The notes under the pieces were generated by a model, which did no database searches, was not told the origin of the DNA, and saw only the letters and a list, made by a program, of their open reading frames with translations. This document shows, piece by piece, positions 55,422 to 64,000 of a stretch of DNA of 64,000 nt. Origin of the DNA: Pseudoalteromonas sp. '520P1 No. 423'. Its GTDB lineage: Bacteria > Pseudomonadota > Gammaproteobacteria > Enterobacterales > Alteromonadaceae. Each line of letters starts with the position of its first letter. The first letter of the stretch is position 1. The position numbers were made by a program, and so were the translations under genes. The stretch is taken from the NCBI RefSeq assembly GCF_001269985.1, contig NZ_BBZB01000001.1, forward strand, positions 2,418,001 to 2,482,000, written 5' to 3'.

Positions 55422-55455
55422 ATCTTAAATTAGCTTTATAGCTTAATTTAAGTTA

Positions 55456-55486
55456 AAAACCGAGTTCATTGAACTCGGTTTTTTTA
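55456..55486 (+). terminator. Terminator of the alpha operon
   Basis: AAACCGAGTTC / GAACTCGGTTT with a 3-base loop and seven Ts. Confidence 0.92.
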
Positions 55487-55691
55487 TGTTCGAAATTCTA
55501 TAAATTAACGATTCCTTTAAATATCAAACGTTGCTAATTATTACGTTTTTAATCACTTATTGGTTATTCACATCAAAACATATGTATACATTTATAATAA
55601 ATCTATAATTAACAGATAGAGATTGATTGACACGATTTCTGTTTTATTTTTTTCAGTTTTACGAACAAATAAAAACATACAGAGAAAAGTC

Positions 55692-56117
55692 ATGAATAAA
55701 AAAATATAAATAACAACATGTTTATTGTCATTGATGATTTACAAAACAAGTGCCATTACTTCAGAACAAAAATCAGAAGTTAAATCAGCTTTAAAGCAGT
55801 TAACGGACTTAAATAAGTTAAAGGGAAGCCAATTTGTAGCGATTGTAGATGAAAATGGATTAGCAATGTTTGAAGCATATTCTGCTTCAGGTGAACCTAT
55901 AAAATTAGATAGACAATTTATGGTTGCCTGACATACTAAATCAATTAGCAGTCACTTAGCTGACGCTCCTGAGAATTTAAAAATAGTATCAGTTACAAAT
56001 TTACCTGACTGTTTATTAGGGAATTACAAAAATGATAAAGGTTGGCCTACTCAACACATTTATGCAGAAGATAATGTTACGTTGAAAAATGGTTCATTAG
56101 CGTACTCTAAAATATAA
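55692..56117 (+). pseudogene. Small secreted protein gene with two in-frame stop codons
   Basis: One continuous frame of 142 codons from ATG 55692 (GAGAAAAG upstream) to TAA at 56115. It reads MNKKI, TAA, then ITTCLLSLMIYKTSAIT (a signal-peptide core) and SEQKSEVKSALKQLTDLNKL, QFVAIVDENGLAMFEAYS, TGA (55929-55931), then HTKSISSHLADAPENLKIV and ending GSLAYSKI. Protein-like composition persists on both sides of both stops, so the original product was one exported protein of about 140 aa. I do not recognise the family. No frameshift is needed, unlike the other broken genes here. Confidence 0.65.
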
Positions 56118-56131
56118 ATTAATTTATTTGC

Positions 56132-56166
56132 TAAAAACAAAAACACCGCTATTTCGCGATGTTTCA
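56132..56166 (-). terminator. Terminator of 52-aa peptide gene, copy 3
   Basis: On the minus strand ACATCGC / GCGGTGT (one mismatch) is followed by TTTTTGTTTTT. Same AACACCG-type stem as the other two copies. Confidence 0.75.
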
Positions 56167-56210
56167 TGGTTGAAGTTTGGTATTAAGTTTTATCAAATTT
56201 TCAGCCTTCT

Positions 56211-56369
56211 TTATTTTGCTGTTAGAGCATAAGTTGCACTCATTATAGTAACTGCGATGACAGAACCAATTGCTACAGCTGACGCCATACCATTAAATGT
56301 TAAAACGCTCATTACCATGCCGCCTAAAACGCTTGTTACTAATAATTCGCTATTGCTTGAAGTGTTCAT
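56211..56369 (-). CDS. 52-aa glycine/methionine-rich membrane peptide, copy 3
   Basis: Almost identical to copy 1 (MNTSSNSELLVTSVLGGMVM, then SVLTFNGMASAVAIGSVIAV and a TIMSATYALTAK end) although 45 kb away and on the other strand. AAGGGATAT precedes the ATG. It has the conserved leader block and its own terminator, and lies alone between a decayed secreted-protein gene and pqiA. Close identity to copy 1 with drift concentrated at conservative positions suggests recent duplication or gene conversion. Function unknown. Confidence 0.72.
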   Translation of the reverse strand: MNTSSNSELLVTSVLGGMVMSVLTFNGMASAVAIGSVIAVTIMSATYALTAK

Positions 56370-56401
56370 AATATATCCCTTAAATTTCATGTTTTTCAGT
56401 A

Positions 56402-56441
56402 TGCTAGTCGTTGTTGTAACTAGCTGTTGAATGAATAATAG
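56402..56441 (-). promoter_or_regulatory. Promoter/leader block of 52-aa peptide gene, copy 3
   Basis: On the minus strand: CTATTATTCATTCAACAGC, then GCTAGT-tacaacaac-gACTAGC. It matches the copy 1 block, including the hairpin, with compensating changes (CTAGTG/CACTAG versus GCTAGT/ACTAGC). Confidence 0.6.
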
Positions 56442-56602
56442 GGCAGTATTACAGTTATGTTTTAAAGTTTATGATGTGCGGTAAATATTGATGACATCGG
56501 GTTAAATATGGTGATTAGTGTTCAGCTCAGCAATGATGATTTGCAGTTTGATTATGAAATAACAGATAATACTCGCATATTTAAAAACGATAATTTAATA
56601 CA

Positions 56603-57202
56603 ATGATAAAAAAACATATTGGCTTTGCACTTAATATTTTAGCGATAGCACTTTTTATTCCTGGCATATATTTTCCTATGTTCTCATTAAATATGGATAT
56701 GGCTGTTAATGTTGCAAATACGAGCTTAACTTCAGATTTGGTGAATAAACAACTCTCATTAATTGAAACCATTCAAGAGTTATATCAAGACGACAGAATG
56801 TTCGTAGCGTTATTGATTCTGTTATTTTCTATTTGTATTCCATTAATTAAAACCTTGTTAGTGAGTTTTGCTTACTTTAAACGTAATACAGTACTTGAAG
56901 CTAAAATTTATGAATTTGTGAGTAAAATTGGTAAATGGTCTATGGCTGATGTATTCATTGTTGCGATATTTTTAGCTGTGCTTTCTACAAATCATGCTGA
57001 AACGGCTAACAATCAAGCATTAGTTATATTTGGATTTCAGATGGAACTTATGATCTCTAGTCGAACCTTATCAGCAGTAGGGCAAGGGTTTTATTATTTT
57101 GTAGGTTATTGTTTGCTTTCTTTATTAGCAACACAAATAAGTTTTAGTAGTTTAACTGTTAAGGCTTTTGATATTACCCAAGTTGGTATACAAAAAAATT
57201 AG
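56603..57202 (+). CDS. PqiA-family membrane protein
   Basis: 199 aa, a single PqiA domain (half the size of E. coli PqiA). Four membrane helices: FALNILAIALFIPGIYFPMF, MFVALLILLFSICIPLIKTL, KWSMADVFIVAIFLAVLS (the family signature) and FYYFVGYCLLSLLATQI. No N-terminal zinc-ribbon Cys pairs and no MCE-domain gene beside it, so it is a stand-alone member. Inner membrane; envelope lipid homeostasis is the family role. Confidence 0.88.
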   Translation: MIKKHIGFALNILAIALFIPGIYFPMFSLNMDMAVNVANTSLTSDLVNKQLSLIETIQELYQDDRMFVALLILLFSICIPLIKTLLVSFAYFKRNTVLEAKIYEFVSKIGKWSMADVFIVAIFLAVLSTNHAETANNQALVIFGFQMELMISSRTLSAVGQGFYYFVGYCLLSLLATQISFSSLTVKAFDITQVGIQKN

Positions 57203-57210
57203 TTGGTTAG

Positions 57211-57237
57211 AGCCAAAACTAGAATTTAGTTTTGGCT
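57211..57237. terminator. Bidirectional hairpin between convergent genes
   Basis: AGCCAAAACTA / TAGTTTTGGCT, an 11-bp perfect stem with a 5-base loop, between the pqiA-like stop and the amylase stop. It lacks a long T-run. Confidence 0.65.
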
Positions 57238-57247
57238 GCATTCATTA

Positions 57248-58687
57248 CTATTGCATCAACCACATTTTAGCTTGTCGAGGTGGTAAGTAAAACTTGTGCC
57301 ATTGCGATGTCACATATTGCACTTCAGTAGGGTTTAGCACATTTATATAATTACGATACCAATATAAATTATGGTTTGCTGTGTCTACCCATACGTCTTG
57401 ACCTGAACCACATTTATTAATACCTACAATTCCAGCATGATCTCGTTTAAATAAAATCATACAGTCATTAAAAGCGATTATCTGCATGTCATGATCTTTA
57501 ACTTCATTATGAAATTTAACCATAGCTTTAATATCTTCGCGTTTATATAAATCTAACCAGCGATTACCATCATTACTTTCATTATGATCTGAATACATCA
57601 TCGGTACACCACCGTCTCTACCAAGAATGTACGCATTAGCAAGCATTTCATCAACGGGATCTAAAATTTGATATCTAAATCCAACGTTAGTCGGTATATC
57701 ATGTGTTATTGAAAAAGTGATAGATCTGTTTTTAGGTAAAGCTTGGCCATAAGCAATTGGGTCAACTAATAAATTCATTGAACCACCAAAACCTAAAGCA
57801 TTTCTTAATGATGCAAATAATGGGAAATCATATGCGCTGTGATCAGTTTGAGACAGGTATGGTGCTAAAAAATTATCATAACTGTCATCACCAGCACCAC
57901 TAGAAGTGATAATTTCACCGAATATGTGCATATTTTTTGTAATTTCATCTGTAAATACAGAATTTATATGATAGTTGCTCATGTGTTTTGCAGCGTCAAC
58001 TCTAAAACCGGATACACCAATTTGTTTTAAAGCTTTAAGGTAAGACTTCTGTTGTTCTACAATTTTGTTGTTTGGATCTAAATCTGGTAATCCGGTATCA
58101 CCATTTCCACCACATAAACGCCAATATTGAACATGTCCGGGGTTTCCCCAGTCTGTAATACATCCTGCTGGATTAAAGTCGCTTTCATTAATGTAGTTAT
58201 TTGATAAATTACCGAACAGTTTAATACTATTATAGTAGCTCAAATTACTGGAATATTGTGACAGTATTGTATCTCCAGGATAGTTTAAATCAGCTCTTTT
58301 ATATGACTCATTTGCCATATGGTTGAAGACAATATCGGCATAAACTTCTATACCTTTGTTTTTAAGAGTCTGTACCATGATTCTAAAATCATTAGTATTC
58401 CCTAACGGATTATCAATTAATCTTAAATCTTGAGGTTGGTATCTTGCCCACCATTGATTTCCAGTAGATTTATATGCAGGCGACACTAAAACTTTTTTAT
58501 ATCCAATAGATGAAATTTCATCAGCTTTATCAGTGATATGCGAATAGTTCCAATTAAAAGCATGCAGTATTACATCAGCTTTAATTGATATAGAAAATAT
58601 TAAACTGATACTTAATAGTAATGGTTTAAATATAGAGTTATCCAACAAAAATTTATTGTACTTCAGCCATAGATACTTACATTTCAT
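57248..58687 (-). CDS. Secreted GH13 alpha-amylase
   Basis: 479 aa. A hydrophobic stretch at about residues 20-37 (PLLLSISLIFSISIKA) serves as the signal peptide; the charged N-terminal 18 residues suggest a later start is possible. GH13 motifs in order: VYADIVFNHMAN, GFRVDAAKHM (nucleophile Asp near 233), MHIFGEIITSS (acid/base Glu near 257), SITHDIPTN (third Asp near 327). The C-terminal part has the short beta-domain. Hydrolyses alpha-1,4-glucan outside the cytoplasm. It could supply oligosaccharides to a GH31 enzyme like the one at the window start. Confidence 0.92.
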   Translation of the reverse strand: MKCKYLWLKYNKFLLDNSIFKPLLLSISLIFSISIKADVILHAFNWNYSHITDKADEISSIGYKKVLVSPAYKSTGNQWWARYQPQDLRLIDNPLGNTNDFRIMVQTLKNKGIEVYADIVFNHMANESYKRADLNYPGDTILSQYSSNLSYYNSIKLFGNLSNNYINESDFNPAGCITDWGNPGHVQYWRLCGGNGDTGLPDLDPNNKIVEQQKSYLKALKQIGVSGFRVDAAKHMSNYHINSVFTDEITKNMHIFGEIITSSGAGDDSYDNFLAPYLSQTDHSAYDFPLFASLRNALGFGGSMNLLVDPIAYGQALPKNRSITFSITHDIPTNVGFRYQILDPVDEMLANAYILGRDGGVPMMYSDHNESNDGNRWLDLYKREDIKAMVKFHNEVKDHDMQIIAFNDCMILFKRDHAGIVGINKCGSGQDVWVDTANHNLYWYRNYINVLNPTEVQYVTSQWHKFYLPPRQAKMWLMQ

Positions 58688-58970
58688 AATTATTATCTCT
58701 TTTTAGTAAGTTGGTTTTAAAACCGGTATTATGGTGTTGAATAAAGTACAATCCTGTGATTACATTTTTGCAACACCGATGTATTGACGATAAATTAATC
58801 GATTAATAAAAGCTATAGACTGCATACGTATGTATAAAAATATTTGTTTAATAGGTTAAATATAAATAACTATGTTAGATGTTGATGTCAGATAGAACTA
58901 TGGTAGAAAATAAAGATAAGATGAACATATTTAATGTCTGTGTGGTTCGAGTTAAATTTCACTTTTAAAA
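58688..58970. other. Promoter region of the amylase gene, with a palindrome
   Basis: No gene seen. CATACGTATG (58823-58832), within TGCATACGTATGTA, is a perfect 10-bp palindrome upstream of the amylase and could be an operator for a sugar regulator; this is inference only. Confidence 0.4.
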
Positions 58971-58974
58971 ACAA

Positions 58975-59002
58975 AAAAGGTAAGACATCAGTCTTACCTT
59001 TT
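58975..59002 (-). terminator. Terminator of the cold-shock gene
   Basis: AAAAGGTAAGAC / GTCTTACCTTTT, a perfect 12-bp stem with a 4-base loop; on the minus strand it ends in TTTTTTG. Confidence 0.88.
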
Positions 59003-59049
59003 GGCCATTTAGTTAAATCTTAATGGGATATTACTGTATAACTTAACAG

Positions 59050-59259
59050 TTATAGAGCAACGATATTTTCAGCTTGAGGGCCTTTTTGACCATCAGTAAC
59101 TACAAACTCTACTTTTTGACCTTCAGCTAACGTTTTGAAACCGTCACCTTGAATTGCACTAAAGTGAGCAAAAACATCTGGGCCTGAAGCTTGTTCGATA
59201 AAACCAAAACCTTTAGCTTCGTTAAACCATTTTACTGTACCAGTAGTTGTATTAGACAT
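59050..59259 (-). CDS. CspA-family cold-shock protein
   Basis: 69 aa, standard length. RNP1 is KGFGFIEQ and RNP2 is DVFAHFSA; the start [20 protein letters not shown] and end [10 protein letters not shown] are typical. A single-stranded nucleic-acid chaperone. AGGATTATTATTATG precedes the start. Confidence 0.97.
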   Translation of the reverse strand: MSNTTTGTVKWFNEAKGFGFIEQASGPDVFAHFSAIQGDGFKTLAEGQKVEFVVTDGQKGPQAENIVAL

Positions 59260-59568
59260 AATAATAATCCTATTCTTTAAAAGTAATTTTGCCCTAGGGC
59301 GATGATGCTGGAAGTCTTACTGTTACTTATAAAAAACAGAACGAGGAACATAAAATGTATCTTCGAAATGATATAACATAAATATACTGCGTGCTTTCAA
59401 TCTGTGCGTATTATATACAATGGGATTGTGAAGTAAAGTGTTTTGTTTAAAAATTAAACAGTATGAGTATTCATAACAATTTTGATCGACTTTATTTTTT
59501 AATAAAATTAGCGCGGATAAATCCCCGCCTAGAGAGTGAATGAATTACATACATGTAATAATGTCTGT
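59260..59568 (-). other. Upstream region of the cold-shock gene
   Basis: About 300 bases, probably holding a long structured 5' leader as is usual for cspA-type genes; I see no ORF. The exact promoter was not identified. Confidence 0.45.
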
Positions 59569-59600
59569 TTTGTAGGTCGGCCTTTAAGCTAACGATTATA
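59569..59600. repeat. Single REP remnant
   Basis: TTTTGTAGGTCGGCCTTTAA then GCTAACG: the GTAG foot, stem GTCGGCC and loop are intact, but the 3' arm is altered. A solitary copy downstream of the SNF2 gene. Confidence 0.7.
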
Positions 59601-59624
59601 GTAAAGTCTTACAAAAAGTAAGAC

Positions 59625-62600
59625 TTATTCAAGTGGAGCCAGTAGTGCTCCTAATACATCATCGGTTAAACTTAGTTTGTTTTCACTGACTTCTTCAGAT
59701 AATAAGGCATTTGCAAGTTCGGCTTTATTTTGTTGTATTTTTTGAATCTTTTCTTCGATCGAATTTTCAATAATATACTTGTAAACAAAAACGGGCTTAT
59801 CTTGGCCAATACGATATGCTCTATCTGTTGCTTGGTTTTCTACGGCAGGATTCCACCAAGGATCAAAGTGAATAACTGTATCGGCCACCGTTAAGTTTAA
59901 ACCTACGCCGCCTGCTTTTAAGCTAATTAGAAATACAGGCACTTCGCCTTGTTGAAATTTATCAATCTCATGCTGTCTTTTGATTGTTGTCCCCGTTAAT
60001 TTAGCGAAATCAATACTGGCAGCGGTTAGGGCTTCATCAATTAAGGCTAGCATACTGGTAAATTGCGAAAATATTATTATTTTACGTCCTTCAAGAATCT
60101 GTTCAGGTAATGTTTCCATTAAATGATTAAGTTTGGCCGACTGATTTACCTTTTTAGTACCTTTAAGTGATAATAATTTGGGGTGATTACATACTTGCCT
60201 AAGCTTTAACAATGCGTCTAATACTTCTATTTGACTGCGATTTAATCCTTTATCTGCAATGATATCTTTTAAGCGTGTATCCATTGCTAAACGCACTGAT
60301 TCGTAAAGCTCGGCTTGTTTACCTTCAATCCGTAAGGTTTGTATTATTTCTGTTTTCGGCGGGAGCTCAAGGGCGATATTGTCTTTGGTCCTACGTAGAA
60401 TAAACGGCTTTATACGCTGATTTAATAATGTTTTACGCTCATGGTCGCCATGTTTTTCAATAGGCGTTCTAAAAAGTTTAGTAAACTGTTTTTGACCGCC
60501 TAAAAATCCAGGCATTAAAAAATTGAATTGCGCCCAAAATTCACCTAAATGGTTTTCCATTGGCGTGCCGGTCAAACATAATTTATGCTCAGATTTTAGG
60601 GTTAAAAAGGCTTGGTATAACTTTGTTTTTGAGTTTTTAATATAGTGTGCTTCATCTAGTATCAAATAATAAAAGTCTTGTTCACTATAATGCGCTAAAT
60701 CTTTGGTAATGAGCGCATAACTTGTGATAATGATATCTACCTGATTTTCATTTTGTTCAAAACAATCAAAATACTGTTTACGCTTACTGCCATGTAGTAC
60801 TTGATATGAAAGCTCAGGCGTAAATTTGTCTATTTCATTAGCCCAATTAAATATGACACTAGTAGGCGCGACTATTAATACAGGTTCATTAAGTCTGCCT
60901 TGTTGTTTCTCTATTAATAGGTGAGCCAAAGTTTGAATGGTTTTTCCTAACCCCATATCGTCTGCCAAAATACCATTTAATTGATATTCTCTTAAAAACT
61001 GTAGCCAGTTTAAGCCTTGTTGTTGATATGTTCTTAAGTTTGCATTTAAACCTTTTGGTACATTAACAGAAGCAACCTGTTGAAAGTTTTTAAGTTTATT
61101 AGCCAGTGCTCTTAGTTTACTGGTACCCTTTGATACAAGTCCTTCGTCATCTAATATTGATAATGTTTGATGAGCTTGGAAGCGCGATACTTCGAGTGTG
61201 CCGTCTTTATTTAAAGCATTTGGCATAAAGAGTTCAATAAACTGTTTTAAGATTGGCTGTACACTTTTATAGCGTAACGCGATAAATTTTCCATTTTCTA
61301 GATCAACATAAATTGGAGAATCAGGTGCTATTAGTTGATCTTTGTCTCGGTCAAGCAATGCAGATTTTGGCAGTTGATCAATTGCACTGAGTAAAATAGG
61401 AAACGCAGGCATTTTTTTACCATCTATGCTTAAATTCAACCCTAAAGAGAAGAAGTCATGATCATCAGTCTCTATAACTTCTGCATCAAATACGCTATCT
61501 GTTGGTAGAGACTTGTAATAAAAGTCCTCAGCAAAGCTAATATGCCAACCTCGCGCAATTAGTTGTGGTAACTCTTTATCTAAAAAGTGATACCATAATT
61601 TTCGACTAGGCATCATCATGGTGAATTTAGCTGATTTATCGGTATCAAAATAGCCTAAATTATTATAACTGTATCGCTTAGGTTGAACTGAAAAGTTTAG
61701 ATCCGTAAGTTTATCTATCACAATTTTCTCGTATGCCAAGTCGCGATATAGTTTTATATCATTTTCATCTTGTTTCGAGAGTATAATTTTCGTATTTTCA
61801 TCATGTGGGTTAACTAAGTTTCCTTGATACGAAAAATCGACTTTGACTAGACCTGCTTGAGGATCTGTATTTATAGGCGTAGTGAAATGTAAATATACTT
61901 CCGGCTTAGTTAATTCTTGTACGAATTTTGTTTTTGGTTTTGGAAACCGTTGCACAGCTTCACCTAACGATAATGATAGTCTATTCATTATCCATGGTAA
62001 CTTATCTTCTTCAAATACTGGTGAATTGAGTAAATCAGCTTCAAAATCACATCGTGTATTAGTATTTATTTTACCAAAACAGTTTTGTTGTTCATCATAA
62101 TAACAAAGTGGTTGTGATTTGATTATTTTAATACTGTCTGATGGCTGTAATAAAACAAGTTGTAGGGTATGTAAATTGTTCTCTAATGCTAACCACTGCC
62201 ATTGTGCTTCTAGTGGTTCGCCTAAAGTAATTGGCGTATTTAAGTTATCGTCAGTATGCCAAAAGCAACGGTTAGTTTTAATAACAAGCTCATAGATATC
62301 AAAATACTTTATATAATCGCCATATTGATTTGTACGCATAAGTTCAGTCAATATCGCAACATCATCATTAGTCGCATAGGGGCTATTTATTAATGCGCTT
62401 GATGAATATTCACTATTGAGTGAACGGCTCCAGCCGCCATTTTTTTTAGAGCGGGTAGATTTTATGTTTAATGTTAAATAACCATCTTCATCATAACTAT
62501 TGGGTTTTAGAAAGTATAACAAGGATTTTTGTAGGCTATTGATTTGATATCTACTAGGCTGCACTTTAAAGTTTTCAAGCCATTTATTTACCTCTCTTTC

Positions 62601-62912
62601 TGGAGAGGCTAAAATACTATGGTTAAATTGCACATTTATATAATATATTGCTAAAGCTGCGCTATGTTTGCAATCACGACCAACGTAGCAATCACAATAT
62701 GCTTTAATACTATTATATTGATTATTGTAAACTAAACGTGTTGCATAGCCTTTGTGGTTCGCGCGTTCACTCTTAACATCACCATTAATTGTGTCACCGT
62801 TAAGTGTGCAGGACTTTACGCCTTTAGCGTCAAATATTCTGGTTCCTTTGTGCCATTCGTTGTTGGTAAAATGATCTTCAAGTAACTCAGGGGTAAAGGT
62901 GATTTTGGCCAT
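59625..62912 (-). CDS. SWIM zinc-finger SNF2-family helicase
   Basis: 1095 aa. An N-terminal SWIM finger is seen at C73-x-C75...C81-x-H83 (AYCDCYVGRDCKHSAAL). A long beta-rich middle region follows. The SNF2 ATPase begins near 640: LADDMGLGKTIQTLAHLL (motif I), LDEAHYIKNSKTK (motif II, near 750), CLTGTPMENHLGEFW (motif III), then the C-lobe with IIFSQFTSMLALIDEAL, LISLKAGGVGLNLTVAD and ATDRAYRIGQDKPVFVYK. This is the usual bacterial HepA/RapA-like SWIM-SNF2 layout; a dsDNA translocase of uncertain role. Alone on the minus strand. Confidence 0.95.
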   Translation of the reverse strand: MAKITFTPELLEDHFTNNEWHKGTRIFDAKGVKSCTLNGDTINGDVKSERANHKGYATRLVYNNQYNSIKAYCDCYVGRDCKHSAALAIYYINVQFNHSILASPEREVNKWLENFKVQPSRYQINSLQKSLLYFLKPNSYDEDGYLTLNIKSTRSKKNGGWSRSLNSEYSSSALINSPYATNDDVAILTELMRTNQYGDYIKYFDIYELVIKTNRCFWHTDDNLNTPITLGEPLEAQWQWLALENNLHTLQLVLLQPSDSIKIIKSQPLCYYDEQQNCFGKINTNTRCDFEADLLNSPVFEEDKLPWIMNRLSLSLGEAVQRFPKPKTKFVQELTKPEVYLHFTTPINTDPQAGLVKVDFSYQGNLVNPHDENTKIILSKQDENDIKLYRDLAYEKIVIDKLTDLNFSVQPKRYSYNNLGYFDTDKSAKFTMMMPSRKLWYHFLDKELPQLIARGWHISFAEDFYYKSLPTDSVFDAEVIETDDHDFFSLGLNLSIDGKKMPAFPILLSAIDQLPKSALLDRDKDQLIAPDSPIYVDLENGKFIALRYKSVQPILKQFIELFMPNALNKDGTLEVSRFQAHQTLSILDDEGLVSKGTSKLRALANKLKNFQQVASVNVPKGLNANLRTYQQQGLNWLQFLREYQLNGILADDMGLGKTIQTLAHLLIEKQQGRLNEPVLIVAPTSVIFNWANEIDKFTPELSYQVLHGSKRKQYFDCFEQNENQVDIIITSYALITKDLAHYSEQDFYYLILDEAHYIKNSKTKLYQAFLTLKSEHKLCLTGTPMENHLGEFWAQFNFLMPGFLGGQKQFTKLFRTPIEKHGDHERKTLLNQRIKPFILRRTKDNIALELPPKTEIIQTLRIEGKQAELYESVRLAMDTRLKDIIADKGLNRSQIEVLDALLKLRQVCNHPKLLSLKGTKKVNQSAKLNHLMETLPEQILEGRKIIIFSQFTSMLALIDEALTAASIDFAKLTGTTIKRQHEIDKFQQGEVPVFLISLKAGGVGLNLTVADTVIHFDPWWNPAVENQATDRAYRIGQDKPVFVYKYIIENSIEEKIQKIQQNKAELANALLSEEVSENKLSLTDDVLGALLAPLE

Positions 62913-63034
62913 AACTCTTTAATTTTTATTGATTGTTAAGATAGATAGTTATTAGTTTAAATTTAGTAATAACTATCAATTACTGCAAAGCGCATACAGA
63001 GTTTACAGCTAAAAGGTGATACTTCATATGATAG

Positions 63035-63808
63035 CTAGGTTATATTGAAGTTATCGGCATCTAAATAAGCAGGAAATGCTTTTTTAAATTCTTCAAGCTT
63101 TTCAATATTTATTGTTGTAGTTGTAATATCGCACACATTGTCTTTGGCTTGAAATAATGGTTCACCTGTAAAGTCATATATTGCAGTACCGCCTGTGTGA
63201 GCAGTTCCATTTCCATCATCTCCAACTCTATTTATACCTACAACATAACTTTGATTTTCCATCGCGCGTGCTTGTAATAATGTATCCCAAACATTGCGTC
63301 TTGCGGCTGGCCAATTAGCGACATTTACCATTACATCATAATCATTTGTACTTCGAGCCCAAACTGGGAAACGTAAGTCATAACAGACTAAAGGCAATAT
63401 TCTTACACCCTTAATTTTAAATATTTCTCGTTTTTCACCCGCTATTACATGAGCACCTTCATTACCAAGTCGGAATAGGTGACGTTTATCATAAAATTTA
63501 ATCGTGCCATCAGGCCAAACCCAATAAAAACGGTTCATTTTCTTATTGTTATGTTTTACTAAAACACTGCCTGCAATGACTGTATTTAATATCGAGGATT
63601 GCTTTATTAACCACGTAATTATAGGCCCGTCGGTTGTATCTTCTGCAACATCAAGGTTAATCGCAAAACCTGTTGCGAATGTTTCAGGTAATAAAATTAA
63701 ATCTGTATTTTTAATATTTTTGAGTTTGTTTTCGAGTGATAATAAATTTTCAGAGACATTTAACCAATTTATATCTGTTTGAACCGTTGTGATTGTTAAA
63801 GTTGACAT
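63035..63808 (-). CDS. Nitrilase-superfamily amidase, YafV (omega-amidase)-like
   Basis: 257 aa. The Glu-Lys-Cys triad is visible: E42 in LLPETFATGF, K108 in FYDKRHLFR, C142 in LVCYDLRFPVWAR. MENQSYVVGINRVGDDGNG and the overall length fit YafV, which hydrolyses alpha-ketoglutaramate or alpha-ketosuccinamate and related omega-amides. Its start overlaps the end of a methionine-aminotransferase-like gene by 13 bases; that pairing supports a transamination/omega-amidase repair pathway for keto acids. Confidence 0.92.
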   Translation of the reverse strand: MSTLTITTVQTDINWLNVSENLLSLENKLKNIKNTDLILLPETFATGFAINLDVAEDTTDGPIITWLIKQSSILNTVIAGSVLVKHNNKKMNRFYWVWPDGTIKFYDKRHLFRLGNEGAHVIAGEKREIFKIKGVRILPLVCYDLRFPVWARSTNDYDVMVNVANWPAARRNVWDTLLQARAMENQSYVVGINRVGDDGNGTAHTGGTAIYDFTGEPLFQAKDNVCDITTTTINIEKLEEFKKAFPAYLDADNFNIT

Positions 63809-64000
63809 AAACGCTCCGCAGCATTAATTAATGTATTATCGTTTTTAGCAAAACATAGTCTAATTATTTTATCGCAATGACCTGATTGATTAAATACACT
63901 TAATGGGATGGCAGCAACACCATGCTCTTTTGTTAACCAGTGACAAAATTCAACATCATTTGCATCACTTATTGCACTGTAATCTAATAATAAAAAGTAA
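63796..64000 (-). CDS. C-terminus of a YbdL-type (methionine) aminotransferase, truncated by window edge
   Basis: The minus strand encodes YFLLLDYSAISDANDVEFCH, then EHGVAAIPLSVFNQSGHCDK and IIRLCFAKNDNTLINAAERL, ending CQL. This is the C-terminal small domain of class I PLP aminotransferases of the methionine aminotransferase YbdL group, with the RLCFAK strand that carries the substrate-carboxylate Arg. The PLP-binding Lys is outside the window. It is transcribed into the YafV-like gene with a 13-base overlap. Confidence 0.85.
   Translation of the reverse strand, partial: YFLLLDYSAISDANDVEFCHWLTKEHGVAAIPLSVFNQSGHCDKIIRLCFAKNDNTLINAAERLCQL

Noticed and set aside
55929..55931. In-frame TGA as selenocysteine
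   Set aside because: The same gene also has an in-frame TAA near its start, no SECIS-like hairpin was evident, and the family is unknown.

Overview
This window is AT-rich chromosomal DNA from a marine gammaproteobacterium, most likely in the order Alteromonadales and Colwelliaceae-like (Colwellia/Thalassotalea type). The evidence is gene content (S46 peptidase, DUF6445, DUF1800/DUF1501, GH31 and GH13 enzymes, a gamma-proteobacterial alpha operon with a GTG-started rpsM), low GC, and dense interspersed palindromic repeats. The genus is inferred; no rRNA gene is present.

Layout. 0-9.5 kb: end of a GH31 alpha-glucosidase/transglucosylase, a truncated AraC regulator, a porin with a PstS-like protein, a scar of two decayed transposases lying against a LysR remnant, DUF3565, a DUF1800/DUF1501 pair and a DUF21-CBS membrane protein. 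9.5-15.5 kb: tandem REP arrays around a REP-associated tyrosine transposase (RAYT), two copies of an unfamiliar 52-aa membrane peptide, a 64-aa membrane peptide, an MntA-HepT toxin-antitoxin pair and a frameshifted CPBP protease. 15.5-22 kb: a membrane-bound CadC-like regulator divergent from a two-domain esterase lipoprotein, more REPs and a beta-CASP RNase. 22-37.7 kb: a probable defence island with a methyltransferase plus nuclease-helicase, a BsuMI/LlaJI-type restriction-modification operon, a tRNA-Gln/Leu cluster with a decayed tRNA-Gln copy, and a Zorya type II-like operon (ZorA, ZorB, HNH) followed by a PLD-family protein. 38-43.5 kb: a broken YeeE/YedE transporter, then three secreted cysteine hydrolases divergent from a membrane-anchored NBR1-Ig-like protein. 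43.6-45.1 kb: a 14-REP tandem array, the inverted counterpart of the 9.6 kb array. 45-52 kb: a J-domain-like protein, an S46 dipeptidyl peptidase, a solute-binding protein, DUF6445 and another REP array. 52.3-55.5 kb: rpmJ-rpsM-rpsK-rpsD-rpoA-rplQ with an S4-binding leader, but with no secY upstream. 55.6-64 kb: a gene with two in-frame stops, a third copy of the 52-aa peptide, PqiA, GH13 amylase, cold-shock protein, SWIM-SNF2 helicase, a YafV-like amidase and a partial aminotransferase.

How it fits together. The REP units carry a GTAG foot, a 7-bp stem and a TTTA or TTCA loop, which is what RAYT enzymes act on. The RAYT gene here is flanked on both sides by the same 145-bp unit, so it and these repeats form one system. 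The repeats fill most long intergenic gaps and in one case supply the end of a coding sequence. The least explained element is the family of three near-identical 52-aa membrane peptides, each with its own conserved leader block and an AACACCG-type terminator. Decayed or frameshifted genes are frequent, which suggests either ongoing reduction or uncorrected indels in the assembly.
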